Source: Dirofilaria immitis (taxonomy: Eukaryota; Nematoda; Chromadorea; Rhabditida; Onchocercidae). Taken from it: a stretch of 64,000 nt of DNA. Under the pieces are notes generated by a model that saw nothing but the letters and a program-made list of their open reading frames with translations, had not been told where the DNA came from and made no database searches. Every line of letters begins with the position of its first letter. The stretch's first letter is position 1. Of this stretch, positions 26,161-38,377 are shown piece after piece. The stretch spans positions 310,001 to 374,000 of the forward strand of contig JAKNDB010000076.1 of the NCBI GenBank assembly GCA_024305405.1. The letters are read 5' to 3'. The position numbers and the translations under genes are program-made.

Positions 26161-27734
26161 TAAGTGAATAAAGAAATCAGCCGCGATGATAGCCGCAAAA
26201 TTGAAAATAAAGCCTTATGTGAAATAAAAAAAAGTATGGAAAATTACCTGTTTGAAAGAAATTGTAATGTGCAGTAATATAAGGAAATGTGGAAAAAGGC
26301 AAAGAAGAAAGAAAGAGAAAAAACTGGTAAATGGTTTGTGAAGCTATTTATTGTTCGAATAATATTTTCCTCTTTCCTTTGCATGTTTTGAAAACATTTA
26401 TGAGAAATTTCATGTATTTTTTGAATGTAAAAATTAGAATAAATTTTAGGTTTTGATAAATAAATGAGCCGAAAATGAAGCTATTGGAAAGCATTAACTA
26501 TTCCATACAAACTATTATTCATTTCATTCATCGGCAAATCCTTTCAAAATTAAAATTTCACTTCAAATAAGATTGCAAAAAGAAATAGGTGCACTTCTAA
26601 TCTTACAATTATGCATATATCGTAACAATCATTTATCAACCATCGATAATAATTTAACGATATGGTAATGCCGAATTTAATTAAGTCATTTCATCATCGG
26701 CAATTTCTTTCAAGAAAAAATTTCACTTCAAATAATTATAGAAAGAAATACATTCTCTTCTAATCGAATATGTATATATACAATATTTGCATATATATTA
26801 TATATCTTAATTATATATATATATGCTGTAATAATCACTTATCAAATATCGATAATTTAACAGTAGAGCAATGCCGAGTTCAATTAAATAATTATAAATT
26901 TAACATTTCTTAATTCTTATCTTTTTTTTGTTGACTTTTTTTGTTAATTTTCCATTCTTTGCGTTATGATTCATTTATCCAATTTAAAACTCCGGAAATA
27001 ATGACGGTTCATTTTTCAGTCAACTGTTTCAATGGAAATAGAGTGATAATCTTTAGATGGACATTTCTAATCAAATCAAATTATTACTACATTTAATCAG
27101 GTAAATACATTTCATGGATTTCATATTGTTGAATTGCTAACATGTAATTTATTTTAGAGGAATTTATATTTTAAAATTTAATGCAACTCTTGCCGAAATA
27201 AACGAATGTATAAATTGAAGAGAGTCGAGCAAAAAATGAAAATGGAACGAAAAACACTATGAACAATTACGTTTATTTAAAATCATCCAAAATAAATAAA
27301 ATATTTTTCAAATATATTACAAATGTAAATTTAGCATTGAGAAATTAACAAAATTTGTATTAATTTTTGAAGAAAATAAAATTGATTATTTCTTTAGAAT
27401 TAATAAGAAAAGAAAATTTTGCGTAAATCTTTTTTCTTTTTTTGCTTATTTTTATTATGCTTAAAATTTTCATGGTCAAATTAATGTCGAATATTTTGAA
27501 TTTTAAAATTGAAGATTCAATTTGTCAGAACATTTAAAGGAATAATTTATCAAAAAACTTCAAACATTTTATAATAATACTAATCGAACAAATTATTTTT
27601 TTCTCTTTCTTTTTTATTACAGAATGAAACGAAATAATTTTCAGATAAAAAATGACAAAGAGAATAATCGAATCAGAATGCATTCAATTATTTCGCTTAT
27701 ATACAAAAACCAAATGCACCCATACGTTGAATAT

Positions 27735-28130
27735 CTACAACTGCAATTACTGTAAAATTAGCAGTGAAGACTGAAAAATGATTGCGATTACTGTAAACCA
27801 AACAATATGATTACTGAAATCACAAAATATGGTTGAAATCACTTCAAATTAAAAAATATATTTTCGATTACTATTAAATCAGCAACACAAATCAAAAAGA
27901 TAATTACAATTAGTGCAATTCAAAAAATATGATTGCAGTTATCGTAAAACGACTGCATACATGTTTTAAAGAAGGTTGTAATTACGGTAAAGCCGCTACA
28001 GTATACTAAGAAATACTATTGCAATTGTATAAAATCAACGATGCATAATCAAGAAAATATGATAATTATCGTAAATTGACACATATATATCGAAAAATGC
28101 GATTGCAACCATCGAAATTTGCAATTGATT
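27735..28130. repeat. Degenerate minisatellite, about 40-bp unit, about 10 copies
   Basis: A unit resembling GATTGCAATTACTGTAAA, then A-rich sequence ending AAAAAATAT, recurs about every 40 nt (for example near 27,780, 27,930, 27,970 and 28,095). Copies vary in length and by many substitutions, so this is an old array. Confidence 0.6.
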
Positions 28131-29019
28131 CATTCAAAAAAAAGACAATCATTGAAACAATTTATTAATGTTCGCTTTAAAAAAGACTTTATGATAAATG
28201 AAAAGAAGAAAAAAATTAATGAATCGAAAGAAATGAAAATTATGAGGAAATTGGAAATTAGGATTGCTGATGAAATGCAAATAAAAAAATGCATATTTTA
28301 GAAAGATTAAAAATTTTCCTTAATTTCCTTTACACATAAAAGGATATATAAGTGATTGATACTTTTTTTCCACTGTCATATTACTTTCCTTGCAAGATTT
28401 TAATTTCCAAAATTTTTATTAAAAATGCAAAAAGTGCAGTATCTGCAGTATGCAAAATTATTTCTTAATTTTGCAAACTTGATAATTTCACATTTCAAAA
28501 ACCAAGAATAAATAAAAAAGAAACGGAAATATGAAGAAGTTTCATTTTTAGTTTTAAAATCAATTCTAAATTTTTGCAAATTTAGCATAAATATAACTTT
28601 AATTTGAAATCGATAGTATGTAGCAAAATAATTAATAAGAACAGAAATCAAAAAGCGATAAATGATATACGTTTATCTATCAGTAAAGCAAATTTTCTTA
28701 AATATTTTTTATCAATTGATTTAGGTAAAAATACTTGAGAAATTCAATTAAATAAATGTAATTATAGTTTGGTTTTATTATGATTATAATTCCAAAATTG
28801 GTAATAAATGATAGTATTTTTGAATTTTGTTCAAATTCAACAATATATTATCAAAATACTTATTGATATTGTTTTATTGATTTATGATATTATTTAATTG
28901 TATACGGCAAAATATCATAATACTTGAATTTGATGTTTACGGCATATGAAATTTTTGAATACAATTTATTAATAAGGTTTGTCATTCGAAACAAAACATT
29001 TTTTTATCTATCATTTTAA

Positions 29020-29025
29020 TTTATT
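29020..29025 (-). promoter_or_regulatory. Candidate polyadenylation signal of the homeobox gene
   Basis: AATAAA on the minus strand, about 130 nt past the stop codon. Another AATAAA overlaps the stop itself, so the true site is uncertain in this AT-rich sequence. Confidence 0.35.
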
Positions 29026-29155
29026 AAGTGAGATATCCATCATCTTAATTCAGTAACTTGGAAGCTATATATGAACTCAATTAAAAAAGATTGGTTTAAT
29101 TTAAAGTTGAATAAAAAATGAGAAATATCATTGAAAAAAAATTTCACATATTCAT

Positions 29156-32100
29156 TTATTGCGAACTTGTTGCTTTTTCGGAATCCGATTTAACTCGTTT
29201 ATGCTTGGTACGGCGATTCTGGAACCATACTTTAACCTGAAACAATATTCGTTACTGATAAATTAATAAGATGTTATGATCTACAGATAAGCATAAATAA
29301 TGATTTTGCATTTATTGTAGGAATTTTTAAGCTGCCAAATAATTTAAAGAATTCTAAATTAATTGCCAATTAAAAATTTTCTTCAAATTCCCATCTTTTC
29401 ATCGAGAAATTGTAATCTTTGATTTATCAAATTATTTAAATGTGTAAAGAAAAAATTGAGATAAGTGATGGAAATGGAAAAAAGCAAAAGTGAAAAGATA
29501 GTAAAAATGAAGTAAAACTTATTAGAAGTTTGTTTGTTCCTAGTATTTTTATCAAATATTTTTATCAAACAATGAAAGATTTTCTTAATAATTAACATCG
29601 TAATACAATTATGTTAAAACATTATTTTGCTTCTTATTTTCTAAAATTTCAGTTTGAGCAATTAAAATGATATTAATTTCAATAGTGATGTCATGCATCA
29701 TGTTTTTTTTTTTTTTTAATTAGAATTTTATCAGATCAAAATAAATTATCGAGCAAAATTCGAACTTCAAATAATTTGCAGAATTTGAAAAAATAATTCG
29801 TCCAAAATTCATACTCTTTTAAAAAGTATAATTAATCCATTTCAGATTAGTATACAACATTTGTTTATTTAAATAGTTATTTACTTGTTTGTTGTTCATT
29901 TTTTATTGATCATCGAGCTATCATTTTATAATTATTGAAATTGTAATCGAATTAATTTTATAAAATTTTAATTTCTCATCTTATTTCTATATTTATTCCA
30001 ATTTATTTCAGTAAATTAATTATATTAATATTAGAGGTAAATTAATATATTTAAATTAATTTGAATTTAGTTTTAACAAAATTTTTTCTTAATTATTATT
30101 TCACAGTTATTATCTATTGTTAAATATGTATCATTTTCACTTATTTAAAATCTTTCAATTTTATTTTCAATTAGTCGATCCCTATTTTCTTTAACTTCTT
30201 TCTCTTCTCTCTCTCTCTCTCTCTCGTTCGCTTCTACATTCTTCATTTACATTTCTACTTGTTAAATCTTGTCAATCAATTGTTATTTTAGCTTTTTTTA
30301 TGCTTTATTATTTACTTATAGCTTTAAATAAGCGACTATTTAAGCAGCATCGGTGAATATTTTTTACTTTTCATTCATCTATCCCTCTCTCTTTATTTCT
30401 CTCTCTTTCTCTCTCTCTCTTTGTCATAAAAGTAATTACGCTGCTAACATGATGACAAATGATGATAGATGATGATAAATAGAATTTCACACCGAAGGAT
30501 AGAAGTAAGCTTGCAGTAAGGTTGATATTGCATTTATTAAAACATATTATTGATACTATTTTATTAAAATTTCTTTCTCAGCTGTTAAATAATTGAAATT
30601 AAATTTATCATTTATTAGCTGTAGGTATTATTTAAGATTATACAGTAATTCCGATTTATCATTTATAATAATACGGTTATTTGGTTTCCCAAATTTTCTT
30701 TAATTATACTGTAAATCTATGCAACGGGCAAGGATATATTTAAATTCTACAATAAGAAAGATATGAATCAAAAATACGACTTGATCGATAATTCTGACTT
30801 TTTATCCGATTACCAGGTTGAACTGTTTTGTTAGGTGTTAATTATGATTTTGTGGCAATAATAATGTAATATAAATTTCTATAAAATATGAAAAGTTCTC
30901 CGAAACTTATTATAATTTAAGGTAGATATATGCATAAAATCGTATAAATAGTTCACTGAAATTTGTTATAACTTAGGATATATACATATCATAACTTGAA
31001 ATGAGTTGTAAACATGAATAATTAGTAACATATTATTAAGCATTAGATTATTTTTCTCGGTTATAAAAAAACAGTTCTCAAAGGATATTTTTTGCTTTCT
31101 AATTGTAATTTAAAAAGATAAGCAAATTATGATACTGATCACAATCAACTGAGCAAGGAAGAATTTGTTCGTTTTTATTTCGTTCAAAAAATAAGTAAAA
31201 TCAAAAAGATTTTATCAGATTTTTGCTTTTTCTTTTAAATTCAAATCAAAAATATCCTAAAATAAATATATTATCGACATTTATCAGTTCAATTAATTTA
31301 ACATTTAACTTTTTTTAATTATAAAAAATATGGATAAAATATTGAAAATTTTGATTAAGTAAGTAAGAAAAAACTTTTGGAACGTTAAAAATTTTCTCAC
31401 TTGTGTTTCGGTTAATGATAGACTAGTTGCTAATTCTCGACGTTCATTCCCGATTACGTAATGATTCAATTCGAATGCTTTTTCAAGCTCAACCAATTGT
31501 TGCGGTGAAAAAGCTGTGCGAATTCGTTTATTCTTTCGAAATGGTTGCAAAAATAGACCAGCAGTAGTTTCATCTAAATTTTATAATAATAAAAAAAAAC
31601 TGAATTTTAGAAAAGTTTTTATGCCATTTATCGGAAAAAAAGTATACTTTTAATTTTTAAATAAATTGAAAGAAAAATAATCCAAAATTTAAGCAAAATT
31701 TTCCGTAAATTTTAATATGGAAAAATTAATCAATTAATAGTTTCAAAAAATGCAAAATTTTGTCATAATATATACGATGAATGAAAAATTTTGAAATAAA
31801 TTAAATAAAATTGATTTTTGCGAAGGTAAAAAGATAATATGATGAGAAATATCATTGACGATGGAAATCAACAATTAAGAATAAGTGATGAAAATGATAA
31901 ATTAATAAATCATATCTTACAACATTAGCATGTATCATTATAATATATATTAATAATATATTATGTAATATTCTATTTCTAATAATAAATAGTTGATATT
32001 TTTTTAGTCAGTTGGAGAAAATATTTCTTTTCTCTTCTCAATTTAGTGAAAATAATGAAAAAGAAAAAATTGAGAAACGAAAAAGAAATGTTGGTTGCAT

Positions 32101-35100
32101 GTAATGATGAATATTAGGGTTATATATTAGTAGAGAATGTAATGTTTGTAACCATTAATTTAGTCGACAAAATTTATAGATAACCAGCAATTTTATTCAA
32201 CAAATTTATGGATAATTTGAGATTTCTATTTCTATCTTTTGCGTAACTAAATTTAGTAATAATATATTATATGAAAATATTTCATTCATTGTAAAATATA
32301 ATTTTTTCTTAATTTCAACTATATCTTCTTTAAAAATCAATATATATTATCGAAATATCAAAAAATTATTTTAATATCAATTTTATTGATCCGTTATACT
32401 TTTCCAATCTTTTCGTTATTTTCATTTACATACCTGCAGCGATTAAGAAATTTTATTGAAAGCAAAAAAATGCGTAACTTAAGATAAAATAAAACAAAAA
32501 AATCCTTTCAAAGAATTCAAAGCAGTAGTAAAAATTGAACCTTTTAAAAAATAAAGCAATTTTTTATATTTTGTTAATATTACATTTGAAAAACAATTTT
32601 ATATATGTATAAAATAGAAACGAATAATTTCAATAACAAAAATAATTAAATAAATCTAAAATAATAATAAGAATTATTTAATTAAAAATAACTATTATTT
32701 ATTGATTAATAAGCATAAAATAAAATAAATATAAAATGGATCGGTATTCATTTTACTTACTAATTAAAACAATGAAATTTAAGTATTTTAAAATTCTAAT
32801 GCTCTCCTGTAGGAACTATATAAATGCATAGAATGTTATTGCAATTCACCAATAAATTTGTTTTATTTTTTATGCATTAATAACCAAATAAATGATGATA
32901 ATTTCTGAATAATAATCAAATCTCTTTTTTCATTAAATTATTTTGTATCACCGATTAAATTAAAAATTCATTTGATTAAAATTAAATTTAATTTGTTGAA
33001 ATCAAATTACTACATTAATCTTTTAAATTGATATGGTGACTCTTTGACTCTTGTACTTCATGATTCATTCATTTATTTTCTTCAGTATTAATGTTTAACA
33101 ATAATTAGACTTATTTTTTCTTTTAAAAACAATGTAGGATAAAATAGTTAACTTTATTCTGCTTAAAATTAAAATTTTATTAAGAATATTAACATACAAT
33201 AGTAATCGATCAATTATTTATTATTATTAACCTGTGCATTTTAGCATACATAAATAATTTAATATAAATTAAGATTGATGTGCATAGAAGAAAAATATGC
33301 TTTGCACATTCAATCTAAACAATACAGTAGTTTAAATTCAATTATCATACAATAATATATTCGTTCTACAGTAATCAAATTTAAATTATTGTGTTACTGC
33401 TTAATTTTTTAGTTCTTTTCTGTTTTTAATTTATCAATTTTTTAAAGAAAAAATTCTAAATATATTTATTTATTTGATCAAACAAACCAAATTGTCGATA
33501 ACCAGATTGCTGTATGAGCTCAATCCATTGCTGTGACCATAATTTTTGCTGATTATGACAAATATCATTATCATTAAAACCCATAATAAATGGATTTGCT
33601 GACGCCATCTATAAAATGAATTCGAATATTTGAATGAAATTAGAAAATAATAAATTTAAATATTATAAATAATTCAGCATTTTTTACAAAATTAAAATAT
33701 TTTCGATATTAACATCCAAATATAAAAAGAATTTCCTAATTTTCTAAATTAAAATTAAAATTGTTTGTTTTTTTAATATAATTAATTTAAATTTCTCAAA
33801 AATAAATTGTTGTGCACTTTATTAATTTAATATAATAATATTTTAATATTAAAAATACAGAATGCATTAAAATCAAAAAATAAAAATATCATTTTCAAAT
33901 AAAATATTAAACTTCAGAAATGTTAAATTTTCTAATGAAGTTATTTAAAAAAAAAAAAGAAAAGTAATGTATTTGAAAGGATCATATTTTTGACGACATC
34001 ATTCCCGCCGTTAGACAAATCTGATATAACATATGATCATGTCACCATCATTTACCAAAAGGATATTTCATACTATAATAATGAAATGATTACGGTAACT
34101 ATTGTTAAATTCGAATTATTATATTAACATGAATGATTAAGAAATAATACGATATATTATGAAAGAATTAGCTTAGATAAAGGAAAGACGAGCATTATAT
34201 GAAAATGACAATGCTTAATATCAAATAAGGACTACACACATTTTATTGCTAATATATAAATATTTAAAATTAATCGGTAATCCAATTCATATATTTTATT
34301 ATTTATTTATATCTTTTCTATGCTAATCAGGTAGCTTTTTCTGTGACATATTATAAAATGTTGAATGATCTTTGCCAATAATTGAAAACTATAAAATAAT
34401 TTTTATAATTTTGAAGATTCTAAAATAGATCTTTTAAGAGAACATATCCTTAAACGACATAAAAATAAATCTTTGATAATAAATAAATATTTATCAATAA
34501 AAATTATTTAATATTTATAATATCCAATGACGGTAAATAATAGGTTATCTCTATTCTTAACTATTATATATTTCGAAAGATATGGATAAAATTTAGTTAT
34601 GCTAAATTAATAGATATTACGCAAACATCGAATAAATATTCATTATCAGGCTTTATATAATTATTTTTATAAAATCGTAATAAAATTTGTTTGTTGACAA
34701 TTAATTTGATCAAATAATTGTAAATTCAAAAATGAGGAAGTTTCAAAAAAGTAGAAGATACAAAAATGAAATAAAAAAATTACCTGAATATGTGGGAGTA
34801 AAACATCAAAATAAGATAACGTTTGTGGAATTGGTGTTGATAAGCATACGATCGGATGACATGATGTTGATGAAGTTGAATTTTTATTATTATTATTATT
34901 ATTAATATTATTATTATTGCTTGCAATATTTCGATAATTTAATTTGCATCTCTGATTGGCAATTATATTCGGCATAAATAATTCTTGACTTGTTCCTGGC
35001 ATACATTCAATTTTGCTTTCTTCAGCCAGTTCACTCAAATGTTCTTGATATTCAGCAGTTGATTTAACGTTCAAAAATTCTTCATTAAAAGTAGAAGATT

Positions 35101-35258
35101 TAATTCGAATAGACGGTAATTTATTGGAAGTAGTAGTAAATATTGATGAAATATCATCTCGGTTTGATGATAGTATTTTCGAATGTGAAATAATGTCAAT
35201 AACTTCAGGTGTTTGACTTGAACTGGGCTTACTAGAATATACTTTTTCTAGTTCTTGC

Positions 35259-35319
<61 letters not shown>

Positions 35320-35434
35320 GATGAGGAGGAGGAGGAGGACGATGATGATGTTGATGATGATGCTGATGACGTTGATGACGTTGGTAATGATTACTAATTA
35401 AATTTTCCACCGAAAAATTTAATGATGATGGCAT
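29156..35434 (-). CDS. ceh-2: EMX/empty-spiracles-class homeobox transcription factor (4 exons)
   Basis: Exons in order: 35434-34784, 33608-33488, 31573-31401, 29236-29156. Phases agree, giving 341 residues with no frame break. Residues 1-13 carry an EH1-type repressor motif (NFSVENLI), placed at the N terminus as the similar motif is in vertebrate EMX proteins. I chose MPSS at 35434 as start because the upstream in-frame Met would add a hydrophobic stretch before it. Then come His, Pro and Gln tracts, an Asn tract, and a segment [15 protein letters not shown] just before the homeodomain (272-331). The homeodomain reads [20 protein letters not shown] and ends [11 protein letters not shown], which is EMX-like; an intron splits it between positions 44 and 45. 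EMX factors pattern anterior neurons. A less likely alternative is a NOT- or VAX-type gene. The introns (1.2-2.2 kb) hold only AT-rich sequence and CT runs. Confidence 0.82.
29177..31531 (-). other. Homeodomain, split by a 2.16-kb intron
   Basis: Helix 3 ([14 protein letters not shown]) starts the last exon at 29236; helices 1 and 2 lie in exon 31573-31401. Gln50 and Asn51 of the recognition helix are present. The unspliced open frame through the donor reads VRKFL and is not the protein. Confidence 0.93.
30200..30421. repeat. Two CT-rich microsatellites in ceh-2 intron 3
   Basis: CT runs at 30,200-30,226 and 30,383-30,421, separated by ordinary AT-rich sequence. Confidence 0.8.
34885..34920 (-). 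repeat. AAT/AAC-coded Asn tract of CEH-2
   Basis: An almost pure AAT repeat on the coding strand encodes a run of Asn with one Ile, followed by KNSTSSTS. Low-complexity tracts like this are common in nematode transcription factors and vary in length. Confidence 0.8.
35252..35321 (-). repeat. CAA repeat coding for about 22 Gln in CEH-2
   Basis: A nearly pure CAA run (TTG on the plus strand) with one CAG near its end. It follows a His-rich segment and five Pro. Being pure, it is expected to vary between individuals and to be prone to length error in assembly. Confidence 0.9.
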
Positions 35435-36259
35435 AATAACAATTAATATTACAAACATCGACCAAAAAAATCTTCTTTCAAATAAATAATTTATAAAATT
35501 TTTCGTTTTTTTTTGTTTATTTTTTCAAAAGGAGAAATTAAAAATAACCAGTAATATACTTGTTGTCAGTTCGTTTGTTCGATTCCTTCCTTTGCAATGT
35601 AAATATAATTTCGATAATAATTGTCATCCATTAAATTTTTTTTTATCATACAATAATGATAATATATGAAATAAATTCGAATATTTCATAATAAATATAT
35701 TTAGTAATTACCATCTCTATTAAATTAATACAGAAGCAAATAAGAAAATGAAAATAAACAAAATTTTGCTCCTTGTTCGCTTTATAGAAATGATGAATTT
35801 TCAACATTTAAAAAACAAAATTTCGATAAATTTCCATAATTTCGTAATTTCTTTCCAAGCAAACAAAATATTTGATTAAATTTATTTACCATACCAATAA
35901 GATTGAGAATATCTTTTTTAAAGGCGGAGCAATTTTTAACATACTTTTATAAGCTGAACAAATGGGTGTGTGAAATTTATTTATCTCTCTCTAATCATCT
36001 GTCTATCATCACTCATCCTTCATCATTATCGTCATTACTACCACCTATTACTATTATTGAAGAATTTGAGAATAGAGCTAAAGCTAAGACTAAGACTAGA
36101 GTTCGAGCTGAAGTTCAAGCTAGTTCTAACTAATTAGCTTGTTATATAAAAAGTTCGTAAGATATAGAAATTTTTTCTCCGCCCAGTTTAGCAAGAAAAA
36201 AGGAAGGAAGAAAGAGGAAGCAATCAAACATCGTAATGTTTTCGTTCTTTTTTTTCTTT

Positions 36260-36860
36260 TAAATTTCTTTTACTAATTATTTTTATCATTATTATTATCC
36301 TTACCATTATCATTACTATAATAGTTACTATCATTGTTATTGTTATTGCTATGAAAAGTATCATTTTGTTGCCTTAACGTTTGCTAATTATCGTAAAACT
36401 TTATTATTATTGTCATTGCTTCTGCTATTATTATCATAAAAAGTATCGTTTCATTGTTTTAAGTATCGTTTCATTGTTTTATTATCTACTGAAAATGTTT
36501 TAAACTTTAGCATTATTATCATTATTACTATTATTGTATTGTTATTATGATATTTTATTATTATTATTACTGTTACTGTATTGTTATTATTACGGAACGT
36601 CATTTTATCTTCATATTATCTATTAAAATATTTTAAACTTTGCTCGTATTGTTATCATTATTTTTATTATAAAATATTATCATCTTATTATCTATTAAAA
36701 TCGTCGGAACTTTGCTATTATTATTATTATTATTATTATTATTGCTGCTGCTGCTATCATTGTTAACATAAAAGGTCATTTTATCATCATTATTATTATT
36801 ATTACTATTGTTGTGTTATTATCATTTTATCCTCTTTTTTGCCAAAATATTCTAAATTTT
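36260..36860. repeat. Composite minisatellite built on ATT/GTT triplets
   Basis: A roughly 100-nt unit recurs about five times: an ATT/GTT triplet run, then a short spacer such as CATTTTATC or TTATTATCTA, then TTTTAAACTTTGC. Triplet runs lengthen and shorten between copies; the longest, near 36,715-36,755, ends in CTGCTGCTGC. Confidence 0.65.
36441..36480. repeat. Exact tandem duplication, 2 x 20 bp
   Basis: AAGTATCGTTTCATTGTTTT occurs twice with no spacer, inside the composite repeat block. Confidence 0.95.
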
Positions 36861-37907
36861 ACTATTTATTATCTTCTCAATGGTTTAATAATAAAGATAT
36901 TTAAATTTTCAATCTTTTGTAAAATTAACAAATGATAATCACAAGAGGTAAATTTTCCCATTTTATAATTACAAACAATACATACAATTAAAATATGAAT
37001 AAAATTAGAAATTAATGCAAATCTATTGTTATAAATTATCTGTCATTTGTTATTATAATCATACATATCTTATGTATTCCAATCTGGTAGCAATAACTTG
37101 TATTTATTAACATCATTATCATTTATCAGTATCATTATTGATATATCCCAAAAAATTCTCCCCTCGCTATCTTTTTCATCACCTTGTTCATATCTCTTCC
37201 AAACATTCCTTTCCTTTCTTTCTTTTCTTCTTCGCAATTTCTATTTTAAATAAATCTCCATACTTTTTTCCGCGTCCATTTCTAAATATCAATAGCATTA
37301 TCAAATAATTCATCCATTCCAAAATGGTTCCTTCTAATTTACTGATTTTCATTATTTTTCATTTGGTGAGAAAATATACCAAATATGTGAATATATATGC
37401 AATATAATGCCTATCTATATTATGTATAAGCTTTTTTTTGATAAAATCTATTTAAAAAAAAAAAGTAAAAATAGCAAACCATTTGGATTAATGGGTTTTA
37501 CCCATTCTTTTGCTTTATAGTTTATTTACCCGTTTTTTCCCACTTTATCATCCTTTCCTGCTATTTTTCTTTCTATTTTCTACCTTCCATTTTCTTTCCC
37601 CGCTTTTCCTTGCTCTTCTATTTGTACACATATATTCTATATAAATTGGACTGCATTATCAAATTAATTAAGCAAGTAAGAGAAAAAAAGAAATATATTG
37701 ATAATTGCAATTAAGCAAATCATATCTTTTTTGTATTATTCGGAAGCTATCCGCTCATAGACACATTTATTTATAAATAGATTTATTCAGATTTATTTAT
37801 ATATATATATTTTTTTCTAAACAAATTGCAGTCATATTTTGTAGAAATTATTGTAAATAAAAACGAACAAATCACATTTGAAATCATTCAATTTTTAGAT
37901 TGCATTA

Positions 37908-37941
37908 TTTTATAACAAATATATTTATATTTGTTATAAAA
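37908..37941. repeat. Perfect inverted repeat, 16-bp arms, 2-nt loop
   Basis: TTTTATAACAAATATA, then TT, then its exact reverse complement. It lies in the gap between ceh-2 and unc-38. Confidence 0.9.
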
Positions 37942-38311
37942 ATTTCTGTATTTATATTTTGCCAAAAATTATCTTAAATAAGAAAATTCAGGACTCCAAT
38001 TTTAGTTCACAATTTAAATTTGTATTTCATTAATATAAATAAATATGAATAAATGTATAGAAATAAATACATCTATGAGATATTGTTATAATTAAAATTA
38101 ATCAATCAAATAATTTTTGGTAAAATTCTTAATAGATTAACAAACTAATTATTTTTATAATCATGAATGCATATCTTTTTAATTTTTTATCTTTTTCCAT
38201 TTCCGATTTAAATATGAAACTTAGAAAATAAAATCGAAATGCGAAAGAAAGGAAAAATGCCATTATTTCGATACAAATAGATTAGATTATTAATTTTGAA
38301 TCAAGACAAAT

Positions 38312-38338
38312 GCATATATATATATATATATATATATA
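38312..38338. repeat. AT dinucleotide microsatellite
   Basis: A pure alternating AT run of about 27 nt that abuts the hairpin at 38339. Similar runs occur at about 39,899-39,929, 43,060-43,140 and 50,858-50,890. Confidence 0.9.
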
Positions 38339-38377
38339 ATTAACTATTTCATTTTAAATTAAAATAAAATAGTTAAT
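38339..38377. repeat. Hairpin with 19-bp arms, one mismatch, 1-nt loop
   Basis: The left arm ATTAACTATTTCATTTTAA and right arm 38359-38377 are reverse complements except for one position. With the adjoining AT run it resembles the end of a small AT-rich foldback element. Confidence 0.85.

Larger units (their letters stand above)
20909..29019. other. Gene-free AT-rich stretch
   Basis: No open frame above about 85 codons and no recognisable conserved exon on either strand. It contains the degenerate repeats and hairpins listed separately. The right side flanks the 3' end of the homeobox gene. Any regulatory elements are not visible without comparison to other species. Confidence 0.65.

Noticed and set aside
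35903..36133. 76-codon plus-strand open frame upstream of ceh-2
   Set aside because: The second half is a degenerate GCTAAGACT/GAGCT-like hexamer repeat; there is no conserved motif or splice context.
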